Below are positions 35,508 through 45,038 of a stretch of DNA of 64,000 bases, piece after piece. The stretch is from Rubrolithibacter danxiaensis. Lineage in GTDB: Bacteria; Bacteroidota; Bacteroidia; Sphingobacteriales; Sphingobacteriaceae. How positions within the stretch are numbered: the stretch's first letter is position 1; each line of letters starts with the position of its first letter. Made by a program: the position numbers and the translations under genes. The stretch covers positions 62,001 to 126,000 of the forward strand of contig NZ_JBKOPS010000001.1 of the NCBI RefSeq assembly GCF_047272945.1. Direction: 5' to 3'. Below the pieces are notes generated by a model that saw only the letters and a list, made by a program, of their open reading frames with translations, was not told the origin of the DNA and did not search any database.

Positions 35508-35612
35508 GTCTCTATGCATCAATAGTACAGGTGTGCCTCCTGTATCAGGTAATGGTTGCTGTTTTTTTCATAGTAGTTTTTAGTTTAGTCAGTAGTTATG
35601 TTTATTATGTGA

Positions 35613-36791
35613 TTAGTTCATAATGACGATATTTCTGCCCTCAATTCTCGAATTTACGCCCGTGTACTTCAACATATTCAATATTTCTGAAGCGTTTACA
35701 TTGCGGGAAATGCGGCCTGTAAAACGTTTTTCAGGTATACCTCCACGATAGCTGATATCCACATCGTACCATCTGGAAAGCTGTCGCATAATCTCAGCTA
35801 TATCGGCATCGTTAAACTGAAACAAACCATTTTTCCAGGCTATTTCGTCATAGATATCTATATTATCCGTTATTTTTACTTCTCCCTTTGAATTTAACAA
35901 CGCCTGTTCGCCGGGCTTCAAAATGCCTGAAAAAGCTGCATTACTTAGCTGTACCGCTCCTTCCAGCAGAGTTGTTTTCATAACACTTTCATCCTCATAA
36001 CTTTTTACATTAAAGTGTGTACCCAAAACCCGTACCTCTGCACTGGAAGACTGAACTATAAATGGCATTGCGGGATTTTTTGCAACTTCAAAGTAAGCTT
36101 CTCCCTGGAGTTCCACCTGCCTGGAACTACCTTTGAATATACCGGGAAAACGCAGTGAGGTTGCAGCATTCAGCCATACCTTACTTCCATCAGGAAGTAC
36201 TACCTGGTACTGGCCGCCCCGTGGTGTTACTATTGTATTTAAACCTGCGAATTTATTTGCAAATGCTGTTTTTGCCACCTTGAAGATGAGTTGTCCATCC
36301 CTGGTTTTATTTATCTGAACATTTCCCTGATTTGCTATTACTCCATTCTTCTGACTGTCGAGCACAATTGTTTTACCATCTGCTGTCATCAAAATAGCTT
36401 TATTACCACCGGGAAGAACGTCCTCTGCAAATGGTTTTTCAGTAATTTTTTGTTTCTCTTTTTTTTCTGTATTAACAAAGAAATACAACCCGATACTTAA
36501 AAAAATCAGCACGGCGGCAGCTGCTGCGAGCTTGTACCATAATAACAGACTTACAAACGAGGACCTGTTCCCTGTTTTCAGGATATTATGAAGAATTTTT
36601 TTACTTGTATTGCTACTGAATACCCGATCGTCAGCATCCATATTCTCCCATTCAGATTTTAACAATACAGTCAACTCCTCATCTGATAATCCTCTCAATA
36701 ATTGAAACAACTCCTCTTTCTCCTGAGGTGTAGCAGTTTTATTAGAATAATTAGTAAAAAGATATGCAATCCTGCTTTGTGGATTTTTCAT
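35613..36791 (-). CDS. FecR-family anti-sigma factor
   Basis: 392 residues. N-terminal cytoplasmic domain (about 1-80), one membrane segment (about 86-106: KLAAAAAVLIFLSIGLYFFV), then a periplasmic FecR domain (about 175-270: TPRGGQYQVVLPDGSKVWLN, LQGEAYFEVAKN, FIVQSSSAEVRVLGTHFNVK) and a C-terminal DUF4974 domain (about 320-392: WKNGLFQFNDADIAEIMRQL). It holds the upstream sigma factor inactive until the SusC STN domain signals. It lies 77 bases after the sigma gene. Confidence 0.93.
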   Translation of the reverse strand: MKNPQSRIAYLFTNYSNKTATPQEKEELFQLLRGLSDEELTVLLKSEWENMDADDRVFSSNTSKKILHNILKTGNRSSFVSLLLWYKLAAAAAVLIFLSIGLYFFVNTEKKEKQKITEKPFAEDVLPGGNKAILMTADGKTIVLDSQKNGVIANQGNVQINKTRDGQLIFKVAKTAFANKFAGLNTIVTPRGGQYQVVLPDGSKVWLNAATSLRFPGIFKGSSRQVELQGEAYFEVAKNPAMPFIVQSSSAEVRVLGTHFNVKSYEDESVMKTTLLEGAVQLSNAAFSGILKPGEQALLNSKGEVKITDNIDIYDEIAWKNGLFQFNDADIAEIMRQLSRWYDVDISYRGGIPEKRFTGRISRNVNASEILNMLKYTGVNSRIEGRNIVIMN

Positions 36792-36868
36792 GGATCAGGT
36801 TTAATAAATTGGTCAGGAAGAACCTCTTTAACCTAAGACAGAAAGCAGGCGAAAAAGGGGGTATTGTT

Positions 36869-37453
36869 TTAAGAAAATAATAAAAAAATTAACAGCAGGG
36901 CGGTCTTCTTCAGGTTCGACTGCACATACTCGATGATAGAATGAGTAGCTATCTTGAGGTAGCTTTTTACAGTTTCTTTCGAAAGTTGAAGCCGGGAAGC
37001 AATTTCAGCGTACTTAAGCCGTTCGTGCCTGCTTAATAGATAAACCGTTTTTTGTTGAGGTGGCAAACGATCAATCGCTTCTTCCAGCAAATAAAGACTA
37101 GTGCTTAACTCTTCAGAAAAAACTTCATTTTCATTGTTATTTTCTTCCCATTCCTTTTGAAGCATTCGTTCGCGAACTATCTTTTTCAGGCAATTCAACG
37201 TATGATTTTTTGAAACAGTAAAAAGGAATGCTTTGAAATTTTCAACTCCTGTTAGTGTTTCCCGATTAAGCCAAAGCTTCAGAAACACATCCTGAACTAA
37301 TTCTTCAGCCATTTCCATAGAATCGGTAAGGCGAAAGATATAAGCACCCAACCGCTGATGATAACAATTAAAAAGTTCTTCAAATCCCTGTTCACTTCCT
37401 GCCGCAACTCTTTTTAACAGTTCTTTCTCACTATAAAGAGCCAAGTCAGACAT
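36869..37453 (-). CDS. ECF sigma factor of the utilisation locus
   Basis: 194 residues. Region 2: AAGSEQGFEELFNCYHQRLG, AEELVQDVFLKLW, VENFKAFLFTVSKNHTLNCL. Region 4: IDRLPPQQKTVYLLSRHERL, YAEIASRLQLSKETVKSYLK. It ends in a hydrophobic tail (TALLLIFLLFS) often seen in Bacteroidota FecI-like factors, perhaps touching the membrane or FecR. First gene of the leftward operon. The 220-base space to glpD holds the divergent promoters; no exact -7 element is visible for this gene. Confidence 0.92.
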   Translation of the reverse strand: MSDLALYSEKELLKRVAAGSEQGFEELFNCYHQRLGAYIFRLTDSMEMAEELVQDVFLKLWLNRETLTGVENFKAFLFTVSKNHTLNCLKKIVRERMLQKEWEENNNENEVFSEELSTSLYLLEEAIDRLPPQQKTVYLLSRHERLKYAEIASRLQLSKETVKSYLKIATHSIIEYVQSNLKKTALLLIFLLFS

Positions 37454-37678
37454 AAGTTGATAATTGGTTCAGAAATATAAATAAAAATAATTCAGGGTTT
37501 TTATTTATAACAAAAATTAACCAAGCGTTTAATTAACAAGAATAATAGGGTAAAATATGTTTCACAGAAGTTAAAATAAAACCGTTTTCACTTGCAGACT
37601 GCCATTCAAACCTTATTCAGCTTTTAATTAACTTTAATTTCTTTTATCTTCCCTTATGCAACTTACAATTTGAAATGT

Positions 37679-39283
37679 ATGCAGAATTATCTCAACAGGG
37701 ACCGGTTTCTTGAAAGGCTTGAGCAAACGTGCCATTGGGATATTATTATCATCGGTGGAGGCGCAACCGGTCTGGGCACAGCGTTAGATGCTGCCGAAAG
37801 AGGATTTTCGGCACTGTTGCTGGAACAGGCTGATTTTGCCAAAGGCACTTCCTCACGCAGTACAAAATTAGTACATGGTGGAGTTCGATATCTCGCCCAA
37901 GGAAATATCTCCCTGGTGTACGAAGCCCTTCATGAACGTGGCCTGCTATTTAAAAATGCTCCCCATTTAGTTAAAAAGCAAGCTTTTATTATTCCCTGCT
38001 ATAGCTGGTTTTCCAGATTAAAATACCTGGCAGGACTTAAAATCTACGACTGGCTGGCGGGAAAATCCAGTTTTGGAAAATCTAAATTTATTTCCAGAGA
38101 TGATTTGCTTAAAACCACTCCCGAAATTAAATCGTCAGGCTTAAAAGGAGGAGTAGAATATTGGGATGGGCAGTTTGATGATGCCCGTTTAGCCATTGCT
38201 ATCGCACAAACGGCGGCAGAAAAAGGAGCAACACTCATCAATTACATGAAAGTAACCGGCTTAAGTAAAGCAAGCAACGGCAAAACTAACGGCGTGCGGG
38301 TTTTAGACCTGGAGACTGAACGCGAATACGAAGTAAAATCGAAAGTGGTAATCAATGCGACAGGCGTATTTGTTGACGATATTCTGCAATTAGACACTCC
38401 AGAACAAAGGCCTTTGGTAAAGCCCAGCCAGGGAATCCATCTTGTACTTAACAAATCGTTCCTTTTTGGTAAAAAAGCGATCATGATTCCAAAAACGGCC
38501 GATGGAAGAGTCCTTTTTGCAGTTCCATGGCATAATTTTGTGCTGCTTGGCACAACTGATACTCCTGTTGAATCTCATAGTTTAGACCCTGCTCCCACAG
38601 AAAAGGAGATCAACTTTATTTTAGAAACCGCAGGACACTATTTGAGTCCTGCTCCTGCCAAAAAAGATGTATTATCGGTTTTTGCAGGTTTACGTCCATT
38701 AGCAGCGCCCCAAAAAGACGCAGGCAATACCAAAGAGATTTCAAGAAGCCATAAGCTGGTGGTTTCCAGATCCGGGTTGATTACCATTACAGGTGGAAAA
38801 TGGACCACCTACCGAAAAATGGCAGAAGATACAGTCAATAAGGCAATTGAAACTGCAAATTTAAAATATGCTCCCTGTAATACCCGATATTTGAAATTAC
38901 ATGGCTTCAGTACATCTGTACAGGGAGATTCTCACCTGAACATTTACGGCACATATAAAGACCATATAAAAACTTTACTAACGGAGAATCCTGAACTAAA
39001 CCTAAGGATTCATGAAAAAATGCCTTTTTTACAAGCAGAAGTAATATGGGCTGTTCGCCATGAAATGGCACGCACTGTAGAGGATGTTTTAGCCCGCCGG
39101 CTAAGGGTTTTATTTTTAGATGCAAAATCTGCAATAGAAATGGCACCTGCGGTTGCTTCATTAATTGCAAAAGAATTAAATTACCAAAAAGCGTGGGAAG
39201 AGGATCAAATTCAAAAATTTGTCAAGTTAGCAAAGCAGTATAGCATAAATACTTTTATTCCTGAATCAGATAAAGTATTTTAG
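37679..39283 (+). CDS. glpD: glycerol-3-phosphate dehydrogenase GlpD
   Basis: FAD-dependent membrane-associated enzyme oxidising glycerol-3-phosphate to DHAP and feeding electrons to quinone. Start set at the ATG of MQNYLNRDRFLERL rather than the TTG three codons before. FAD motif DIIIIGGGATGLGTALDAAE at about 21-40; SSRSTKLVHGGVRYLAQGNI; GITGGKWTTYRKMAED-type end of the dehydrogenase domain, here TITGGKWTTYRKMAED; and a C-terminal helical domain with WAVRHEMARTVEDVLARRLR. Length 534 is typical. First of three glycerol genes with 30- and 19-base gaps. Confidence 0.95.
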   Translation: MQNYLNRDRFLERLEQTCHWDIIIIGGGATGLGTALDAAERGFSALLLEQADFAKGTSSRSTKLVHGGVRYLAQGNISLVYEALHERGLLFKNAPHLVKKQAFIIPCYSWFSRLKYLAGLKIYDWLAGKSSFGKSKFISRDDLLKTTPEIKSSGLKGGVEYWDGQFDDARLAIAIAQTAAEKGATLINYMKVTGLSKASNGKTNGVRVLDLETEREYEVKSKVVINATGVFVDDILQLDTPEQRPLVKPSQGIHLVLNKSFLFGKKAIMIPKTADGRVLFAVPWHNFVLLGTTDTPVESHSLDPAPTEKEINFILETAGHYLSPAPAKKDVLSVFAGLRPLAAPQKDAGNTKEISRSHKLVVSRSGLITITGGKWTTYRKMAEDTVNKAIETANLKYAPCNTRYLKLHGFSTSVQGDSHLNIYGTYKDHIKTLLTENPELNLRIHEKMPFLQAEVIWAVRHEMARTVEDVLARRLRVLFLDAKSAIEMAPAVASLIAKELNYQKAWEEDQIQKFVKLAKQYSINTFIPESDKVF

Positions 39284-39313
39284 AGAACCAATTAACCTGA
39301 AACCGACAATCTG

Positions 39314-40804
39314 ATGGAAAAATATATTCTGTCTTTTGACCAGGGTACTACCAGTTCCCGGGCAATTGTTTTTAATAACAAAGGCGAAATTATATCAATC
39401 GCACAACGGGAATTTACACAGATATATCCAAAACCGGGTTGGGTAGAACACGATGCCCGCGAAATATGGTCCACACAGGTAGCGGTAGCAACTGAAGCTA
39501 TTTTAAAAGCCAACTTAAAGCCTGAAAGCTGTGCGGCCATTGGAATAACCAATCAGAGAGAAACAACGGTGGTGTGGGATCGCGAAACAGGAGAACCGGT
39601 TTTCAACGCCATTGTTTGGCAGGACCGGAGAACAGCCGCCGATTGTGACAATTTAAAAGAAAGAGGGCTTGATAAACTAATTCAGGAAAAAACAGGGTTA
39701 GTAGTGGATGCTTATTTTTCCGCCACCAAAATACAATGGATACTGGAAAATGTACCCGGAGCAAAAGAAAAGGCAATAGCCGGAAAACTCGCATTCGGCA
39801 CCATTGATTCATGGCTGATATGGAATCTTACCGGAGGGAAAACACATATCACTGATGTTACCAATGCTTCCAGAACTTTACTCTTCAATATACATTCACT
39901 CAGCTGGGATAAGGACTTACTGGATATTTTTGACATTCCTGCAAGCATGCTTCCGGAAGTAAAATCGAGCAGTGAGATATATGGAGAAACTGCAGGCAAC
40001 CTGTTTGCTGTAAAAATTCCGATCGCGGGAATTGCCGGAGACCAGCAGGCCGCTCTTTTCGGACAGATGTGTACCGAAACGGGCATGGTAAAAAACACTT
40101 ACGGAACGGGGTGTTTCATGCTGATGAATATCGGATCCAAACCTATTTTATCTAAAAACAACCTGGTAACTACCGTTGCATGGAAAATTGGCGATGAAGT
40201 AGCATATGCTTTAGAAGGTAGCATTTTCATTGCCGGCGCAGTTGTTCAATGGTTAAGGGATGAACTGAATATCATATCTAAATCAGGCGAAGTTGAAAAA
40301 CTTGCAGAAAGAGTACAATCGAGCGAAGGTGTTTACCTTGTTCCGGCATTTGCCGGCTTAGGGGCTCCCCACTGGAACCAGTATGCCCGCGGTACTATTT
40401 TCGGTATAACACGAGGGACGAACAAAGCTCATATTGCAAGGGCTGCACTGGAATGCATTGCTTATCAAACTCTCGATGTACTCAGAGCAATGGAAGCAGA
40501 TGCAGGTATTTCATTTAAAGAATTAAGGGTTGACGGCGGTGCTACAGCAAATTCGCTGCTTATGCAGTTTCAGGCGGACGTATTAAAAACGCGGGTTGTA
40601 CGGCCACAAGCAACAGAAGTAACCGCCATCGGAGCAGCATACCTGGCCGGGCTGGCCACCGGTTTCTGGAACAGTATTGAAGAGATCAGGGAGCAATGGA
40701 AAATTAACAAGTATTTTGAACCTGATAGCACTTTACATATTGATGAAATGATAAAGGGCTGGACTAAAGCAGTTAAAGCTGTAAAAGCCTGGACAGAATT
40801 ATAA
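39314..40804 (+). CDS. glpK: glycerol kinase GlpK
   Basis: FGGY-family kinase of 496 residues phosphorylating glycerol. N-terminal FDQGTTSSRAIVFN; QREFTQIYPKPGWVEHDARE; the catalytic region AGIAGDQQAALFGQMC; the FGGY signature YGTGCFMLMNIG; GLGAPHWNQYARGTIFGITR; and RVDGGATANSLLMQFQADVL, seen as LRVDGGATANS. Complete. Middle gene of glpD-glpK-glpF. Confidence 0.96.
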   Translation: MEKYILSFDQGTTSSRAIVFNNKGEIISIAQREFTQIYPKPGWVEHDAREIWSTQVAVATEAILKANLKPESCAAIGITNQRETTVVWDRETGEPVFNAIVWQDRRTAADCDNLKERGLDKLIQEKTGLVVDAYFSATKIQWILENVPGAKEKAIAGKLAFGTIDSWLIWNLTGGKTHITDVTNASRTLLFNIHSLSWDKDLLDIFDIPASMLPEVKSSSEIYGETAGNLFAVKIPIAGIAGDQQAALFGQMCTETGMVKNTYGTGCFMLMNIGSKPILSKNNLVTTVAWKIGDEVAYALEGSIFIAGAVVQWLRDELNIISKSGEVEKLAERVQSSEGVYLVPAFAGLGAPHWNQYARGTIFGITRGTNKAHIARAALECIAYQTLDVLRAMEADAGISFKELRVDGGATANSLLMQFQADVLKTRVVRPQATEVTAIGAAYLAGLATGFWNSIEEIREQWKINKYFEPDSTLHIDEMIKGWTKAVKAVKAWTEL

Positions 40805-40823
40805 TCAAACCATATCAAATATT

Positions 40824-41552
40824 ATGTCAGAATTTAACGCAGAACTTATCGGCACCATGTTCTTAATTCTCCTCGGCAACGGGGTGGTGGCTAACGTAGT
40901 TCTTAAAGACACCAAAGGGAATAACAGCGGCTGGATTGTTATTACTACCGGCTGGGCTTTAAGCGTTTTTACTGGGGTAGTAATTGCGGGACCGTATAGC
41001 GGAGCGCATTTAAACCCGGCAGTTACTATCGGACTGGCGATAGCAGGAAAATTCAGCTGGGGGAGAGTGCCGGTGTTTGTTCTGGCCCAGCTCATTGGGT
41101 CTATGCTTGGAGCCTTTTTAGTCTGGCTTATGTACAAAGATCATTTTCGGATTACTAAAGACCCGGATCTGAAATCTGCAGCATTTTGTACCTCTCCTGC
41201 CATTAGAAATACGGTTTCAAATCTTGTTAGCGAAGTTATAGGCACTTTCGTATTGATATTTGTCCTTTTTTATTTTACTAATCCCGAAATGGGGAAAGAT
41301 AAAACACCGATAGGTTTGGGATCGTTAGGTGCATTGCCTGTAGCATTCCTCGTCTGGGTTATCGGTCTGTCGTTAGGCGGCACTACAGGTTATGCTATAA
41401 ATCCTGTCAGAGATCTGGGGCCACGAATAATGCATGCCGTTTTACCTATACCCCAAAAGGGAAATTGTAATTGGGGATATTCATGGATACCTGTAGCAGG
41501 ACCGATTATAGGTGCCTCCATAGCAGCGTTCCTTTACCTTGTATTAAATTAG
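40824..41552 (+). CDS. glpF: glycerol facilitator (MIP family)
   Basis: Aquaglyceroporin of 242 residues with six hydrophobic segments and two half-helices. The first pore motif is NPA (GAHLNPAVTIGLAIAGKFSW). The second is NPV instead of NPA (GYAINPVRDLGPRIM), but the selectivity-filter Arg directly after it and Asp (RD) typical of glycerol channels are kept. Third gene of the glycerol operon, 19 bases after glpK. The Ala-to-Val change is conservative and may alter the channel slightly. Confidence 0.92.
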   Translation: MSEFNAELIGTMFLILLGNGVVANVVLKDTKGNNSGWIVITTGWALSVFTGVVIAGPYSGAHLNPAVTIGLAIAGKFSWGRVPVFVLAQLIGSMLGAFLVWLMYKDHFRITKDPDLKSAAFCTSPAIRNTVSNLVSEVIGTFVLIFVLFYFTNPEMGKDKTPIGLGSLGALPVAFLVWVIGLSLGGTTGYAINPVRDLGPRIMHAVLPIPQKGNCNWGYSWIPVAGPIIGASIAAFLYLVLN

Positions 41553-41575
41553 TTTTTACAGGTTAACCCGTCTGC

Positions 41576-42454
41576 TTATTCAGGAATAATGGCATTATGC
41601 CAATAGCTGGCTGCCCCAAGTATGGCCGCTTCTTCTTTAAGTTTCGACAATTCAACAGGTATAGCATGGAAATTCTCTTTCAGTATTTTCTCAACCTCGG
41701 GAAGAAAGCTTTCGTGTGCGTTGGAAATATTTCCACCAAGAACGATCACTTCTGGCTTTGCCATCTCAATAAAACTGATCAGAAACTGGGCAAGATTGCA
41801 GGAAAACTCGTGAAAAATATCTTTGAGAAAAGAATAAGAGCCATATAGCTTTATTAATTCCTTTACATCCCCTATTTTCTGTCCGGTTAATTCATGAAAC
41901 CGTTTGAGGAACCAGCGGGTAGAAATGTAATCCTCAGCAATACTGTCTTTAAAAGGCATACACCATAAGTTACCGTCGGTTGTTATACCGTCAATAAACT
42001 TGGATGTACCGAGGCCTGTACCTAAAGTTACTCCTATCGCCTGGTTATATCCTCTTGCCGCACCGCAAAATGCTTCTCCCTGCAAAAAACAGGCAGCGTC
42101 ATTTACCAATATAATATTATCAGGACTTATAGATAACCTTTCGGCCATTAACCTCTTCACATTCAAGCCATACAACGACTCGTATTTATGATTATCCTTG
42201 ATATAAGAAATTCCGTTTTCGTAATCAAAAGGGCCGGGCATACCGATAGCAACCTTTCTGTCGGTTATTTCCTGGGGGAAGCTAAGTTCAATTACAGAGC
42301 ACCAGTCATTAATAATCTCGTCAACACTTCCAGCCGGATCAATGCTTGATCTGCAATAACTGTCAGTCAGCACATTCCTGCTTTCCAAATCAACCAATGC
42401 TGCAGTGATGTGCGAGCCACCAATATCAACTCCCGATACTATTGAAGAATTCAT
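41576..42454 (-). CDS. ROK-family sugar kinase-like protein
   Basis: 292 residues of the ROK/actin-like ATPase fold. ATP motif GVDIGGSHITAALVDL at 8-23; IGMPGPFDYENG; ILVNDAACFLQGEA with the catalytic Asp in ND; GVTLGTGLGTSKFIDG; and VIVLGGNISNAHE. The Cys-rich zinc motif of many ROK glucokinases and repressors is missing and there is no N-terminal DNA-binding domain, so it is more likely a kinase than a regulator. Substrate unknown; N-acetyl sugars or glucose are plausible. Convergent with glpF. Confidence 0.83.
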   Translation of the reverse strand: MNSSIVSGVDIGGSHITAALVDLESRNVLTDSYCRSSIDPAGSVDEIINDWCSVIELSFPQEITDRKVAIGMPGPFDYENGISYIKDNHKYESLYGLNVKRLMAERLSISPDNIILVNDAACFLQGEAFCGAARGYNQAIGVTLGTGLGTSKFIDGITTDGNLWCMPFKDSIAEDYISTRWFLKRFHELTGQKIGDVKELIKLYGSYSFLKDIFHEFSCNLAQFLISFIEMAKPEVIVLGGNISNAHESFLPEVEKILKENFHAIPVELSKLKEEAAILGAASYWHNAIIPE

Positions 42455-42608
42455 TAGAACTAATTGCTATTAAATTAAAGCGCAAAAATGCCAATTTCTT
42501 TTTAAAATACACTATAAACGATGATTTTCTAAAAACACTTTTCCAAAAAAGGCGGAACATGCATGGCGGATTGCACGTAGAACACAGTGAAATTTCCGGA
42601 GGCCAGGG

Positions 42609-43484
42609 ATGAGAGAACATTTTTCCGCAATTAAACTTTATCATTCAATTTACAATAAGCACATACTCTTTCTGTTCTTATTTACTATCTTCTTTTCCGT
42701 AAGAAGCTATCCCCAAAACTATAAAATAACCGAACGAACACGGTTTTACACCGAAGAATTGCCCGGAGATTCGGTAGTTTTAAAAGTATCTAATGAATTT
42801 GTGATACCTCTTACACTCAACATTTCATTTACACTGCTGAATTTAGAATCGACAACCCCGCTCCCGCTTACTACAGTTATCCCAGGAAAGGCATTGGGGA
42901 AAGTTGTTGCAGCTTTTAAGCGTACAGATAGAAATACAGCTTACAAATGCAGTTATAACTGGAGAATCGTGTACGGTGATTTTTCTCAGACACCTGATCT
43001 GAATTTCGCATACAAATATCCGTTCGTAAAAGGTGTAAACTATAAAATCTCCCAAGGACCTAACGGAAACTACAGTCACAAAAACATTATTGCCTATGAC
43101 TTTGCTATGCCAGAACGAACTCCTGTTTGTGCTGCCAGGGATGGAATTGTAGCACTTGTAAGAACAGATTCTGACAAAGGCGGACCAGACCCCAAATATA
43201 TTGACGATGCCAACTTTATCACTGTTTATCATACCGATGGCACCTTAGCCAATTATTATCATTTGAGTAAAAACGGTGCAGCTGTAAAAGAAGGTCAATG
43301 GATCAAACAAGGGCAGATCATAGGCTATTCAGGAAATACCGGATTTTCAAACGGCCCGCATCTTCATTTTGAAATCACCCGGCCTGATATCAGTTCAGAT
43401 ACCAAACAATGGATAAGCTTTAACTGGGATTCAGGCATTAGCAATACCCTTTCAATGAACGACACAGAAAGTTCAACAAAATAG
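42609..43484 (+). CDS. M23-family metallopeptidase, secreted
   Basis: 291 residues with an N-terminal signal/hydrophobic segment (HILFLFLFTIFFSVRSYPQ, about 18-36). C-terminal LytM/M23 domain (about 140-275): zinc ligands in YSHKNIIAYDFAMP (His...Asp) and in GFSNGPHLHFEI (HxH), plus NYYHLSKNGAAVKEGQWIKQ and GYSGNTG. Such enzymes cleave peptidoglycan cross-links or act as scaffolds. Divergent from the ROK gene. Confidence 0.88.
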   Translation: MREHFSAIKLYHSIYNKHILFLFLFTIFFSVRSYPQNYKITERTRFYTEELPGDSVVLKVSNEFVIPLTLNISFTLLNLESTTPLPLTTVIPGKALGKVVAAFKRTDRNTAYKCSYNWRIVYGDFSQTPDLNFAYKYPFVKGVNYKISQGPNGNYSHKNIIAYDFAMPERTPVCAARDGIVALVRTDSDKGGPDPKYIDDANFITVYHTDGTLANYYHLSKNGAAVKEGQWIKQGQIIGYSGNTGFSNGPHLHFEITRPDISSDTKQWISFNWDSGISNTLSMNDTESSTK

Positions 43485-43532
43485 GTTGCCGGAAATTTTA
43501 AAGTTCTAAAATGAGCTGATAGCATGACGCTG

Positions 43533-44699
43533 TCAGAACCTTCTTCTTGTTTTAAGCAAAAACATACCTCCAATAAACATCAGCAAAACTGAAACACACA
43601 AAAGAAAATGGGGATATTGTGGTATTCCTATGGAGAATAAAGCCAGCAATGGCTGAAGAAATAATAACATCAGGTATACTAAAACCATGGCTATATATGC
43701 AAATTTCAGCCTGATTCCCGGGATGTAATTTTTAACAAGCTGTTGGATAAGGACAGGGCTTATGCAACCTAAAGTAAGCAGATGGATATAACCAATGATC
43801 AGATTACGATTTGAGAAAGTCCATTCGCCTATTGCAGGAAAACAGATAAGTAACTGAAAAAATCCTTTAACCGTAATGGCAAGCACTGCTGCATTAATTA
43901 AAAGTGATTTTTTTCTGAAAGAATCTTTAAAATAAAAACAAAGTTTCAGCCAGCTAAGCAGATTTAATATCGCTGTGATAAAAGCCATGACAAAAACCCA
44001 CACAGAAGGGCCAGACCATAAGGTAAAAAGAACATAAAGCGGAACCGGTGAATAAATAAAAATAGCAAGCCAGGTATTAAACGTATTCTTCTTCTTAAAA
44101 TCGAAATCTACGTGATGTTGAGCTACTATTCCAAGTACCGCAAGCAGCATCCAGCCATTCATCTGAAAATGCAGATAAAAATAAATAGCATTCTGGTAAA
44201 CGGGTGTGTCCCTAAAGCCGTTTGCCATAAGAGGTCCCAAAGCAAAAGGGCCTATGGATGAGAGACACAAATACCCGATTGCAGCACGAATAAGTTTTAC
44301 CGAAAGTGGATTTAGTTTCTCTTTGTAGCTGCTTTTACGTAAAAACCACCAGCTAAACCAGTACGTAACGGCAATAAACAGGGTTGAAAATAAAATGGAA
44401 ACCAGTTTATATCCCTGTACAGAAAAACTTACAAGCATTCCGAATGAGCAAATAAGCGTAAGTGCTACCATTGGTTTTACCGAAGCACTTAACTTTTCAT
44501 TTGTAACTGCTTTCGATAAAAGAATAAGCAGGGACAAAAACACCCAGCCCGAAAAAGCAAAGTGGGAATGTGCATGTAAAAGGTTTTGATAGTTAAAGCC
44601 CGACAAACCGTATAACTGCATCCAACGGAGTAAAACTCCGGCAAGAGCTAAGAAAATATAATTAATAAAGGGCCAGTAACGATACTTTCCTTCGTCCAT
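43533..44699 (-). CDS. polytopic His-rich membrane protein (NO/heme-copper-like)
   Basis: 388 residues, about 11-12 hydrophobic segments. Conserved-looking His sites: NLLHAHSHFAFSGWVFL near residue 42, FYLHFQMNGWMLLAVLG near 180, and GYIHLLTLGCISPVLIQ near 305. The pattern recalls NnrS-like and heme-copper-oxidase subunit I-like proteins of nitric-oxide metabolism. Last of five minus-strand genes with hemerythrin first. It starts 5 bases after the DUF59 gene. Exact role unknown; function in NO handling is inferred from context. Confidence 0.65.
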   Translation of the reverse strand: MDEGKYRYWPFINYIFLALAGVLLRWMQLYGLSGFNYQNLLHAHSHFAFSGWVFLSLLILLSKAVTNEKLSASVKPMVALTLICSFGMLVSFSVQGYKLVSILFSTLFIAVTYWFSWWFLRKSSYKEKLNPLSVKLIRAAIGYLCLSSIGPFALGPLMANGFRDTPVYQNAIYFYLHFQMNGWMLLAVLGIVAQHHVDFDFKKKNTFNTWLAIFIYSPVPLYVLFTLWSGPSVWVFVMAFITAILNLLSWLKLCFYFKDSFRKKSLLINAAVLAITVKGFFQLLICFPAIGEWTFSNRNLIIGYIHLLTLGCISPVLIQQLVKNYIPGIRLKFAYIAMVLVYLMLLFLQPLLALFSIGIPQYPHFLLCVSVLLMFIGGMFLLKTRRRF

Positions 44700-44704
44700 T
44701 TTAT

Positions 44705-45037
44705 TTAATTGCCAAGCAGCCTCCTGCCCTCTTCAGAGATATTATCGTACGACCATTCGGGCTCCCATACTAAATTCACTTCCGATTCAAATGCGGGAAA
44801 ATTAAGCTCAAGGCTATTTTTTACAGATTGAAGAATCGCTTCGCCCATGGGGCAATATCGGGAAGACAGGGTCATTGCTATGGTGATGCGATGCGTATTT
44901 TCATCTGCCTCAACCTGATAAACCAAACCCAGGTCAACAATATTCACATGCAATTCAGGATCAATAACACTTCTTAAAACTTCCCAGATTTGCACTTCGA
45001 GGAAAGAGGATTGTTTTGTAATATCAAACGTTTCCAT
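44705..45037 (-). CDS. DUF59/MIP18-family Fe-S assembly protein
   Basis: 110 residues with EVLRSVIDPELHVNIVDLGL and MTLSSRYCPMGEAILQSV, the DUF59 (SufT/PaaD-like) motifs; the Cys in the CPMG segment is the reactive residue of the family. Supports iron-sulfur cluster insertion. It sits between two multi-span membrane proteins with gaps of 1 and 5 bases, so it is translationally linked and may mature a metal centre for this NO-related cluster. Confidence 0.85.
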   Translation of the reverse strand: METFDITKQSSFLEVQIWEVLRSVIDPELHVNIVDLGLVYQVEADENTHRITIAMTLSSRYCPMGEAILQSVKNSLELNFPAFESEVNLVWEPEWSYDNISEEGRRLLGN

Positions 45038-45038
45038 A

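Noticed and set aside
43516..43536. Hairpin CTGATAGC/GCTGTCAG between the M23 gene and the convergent membrane protein gene
   Set aside because: Short stem with no T-run directly behind it and overlap with the end of a gene; not enough for a terminator.
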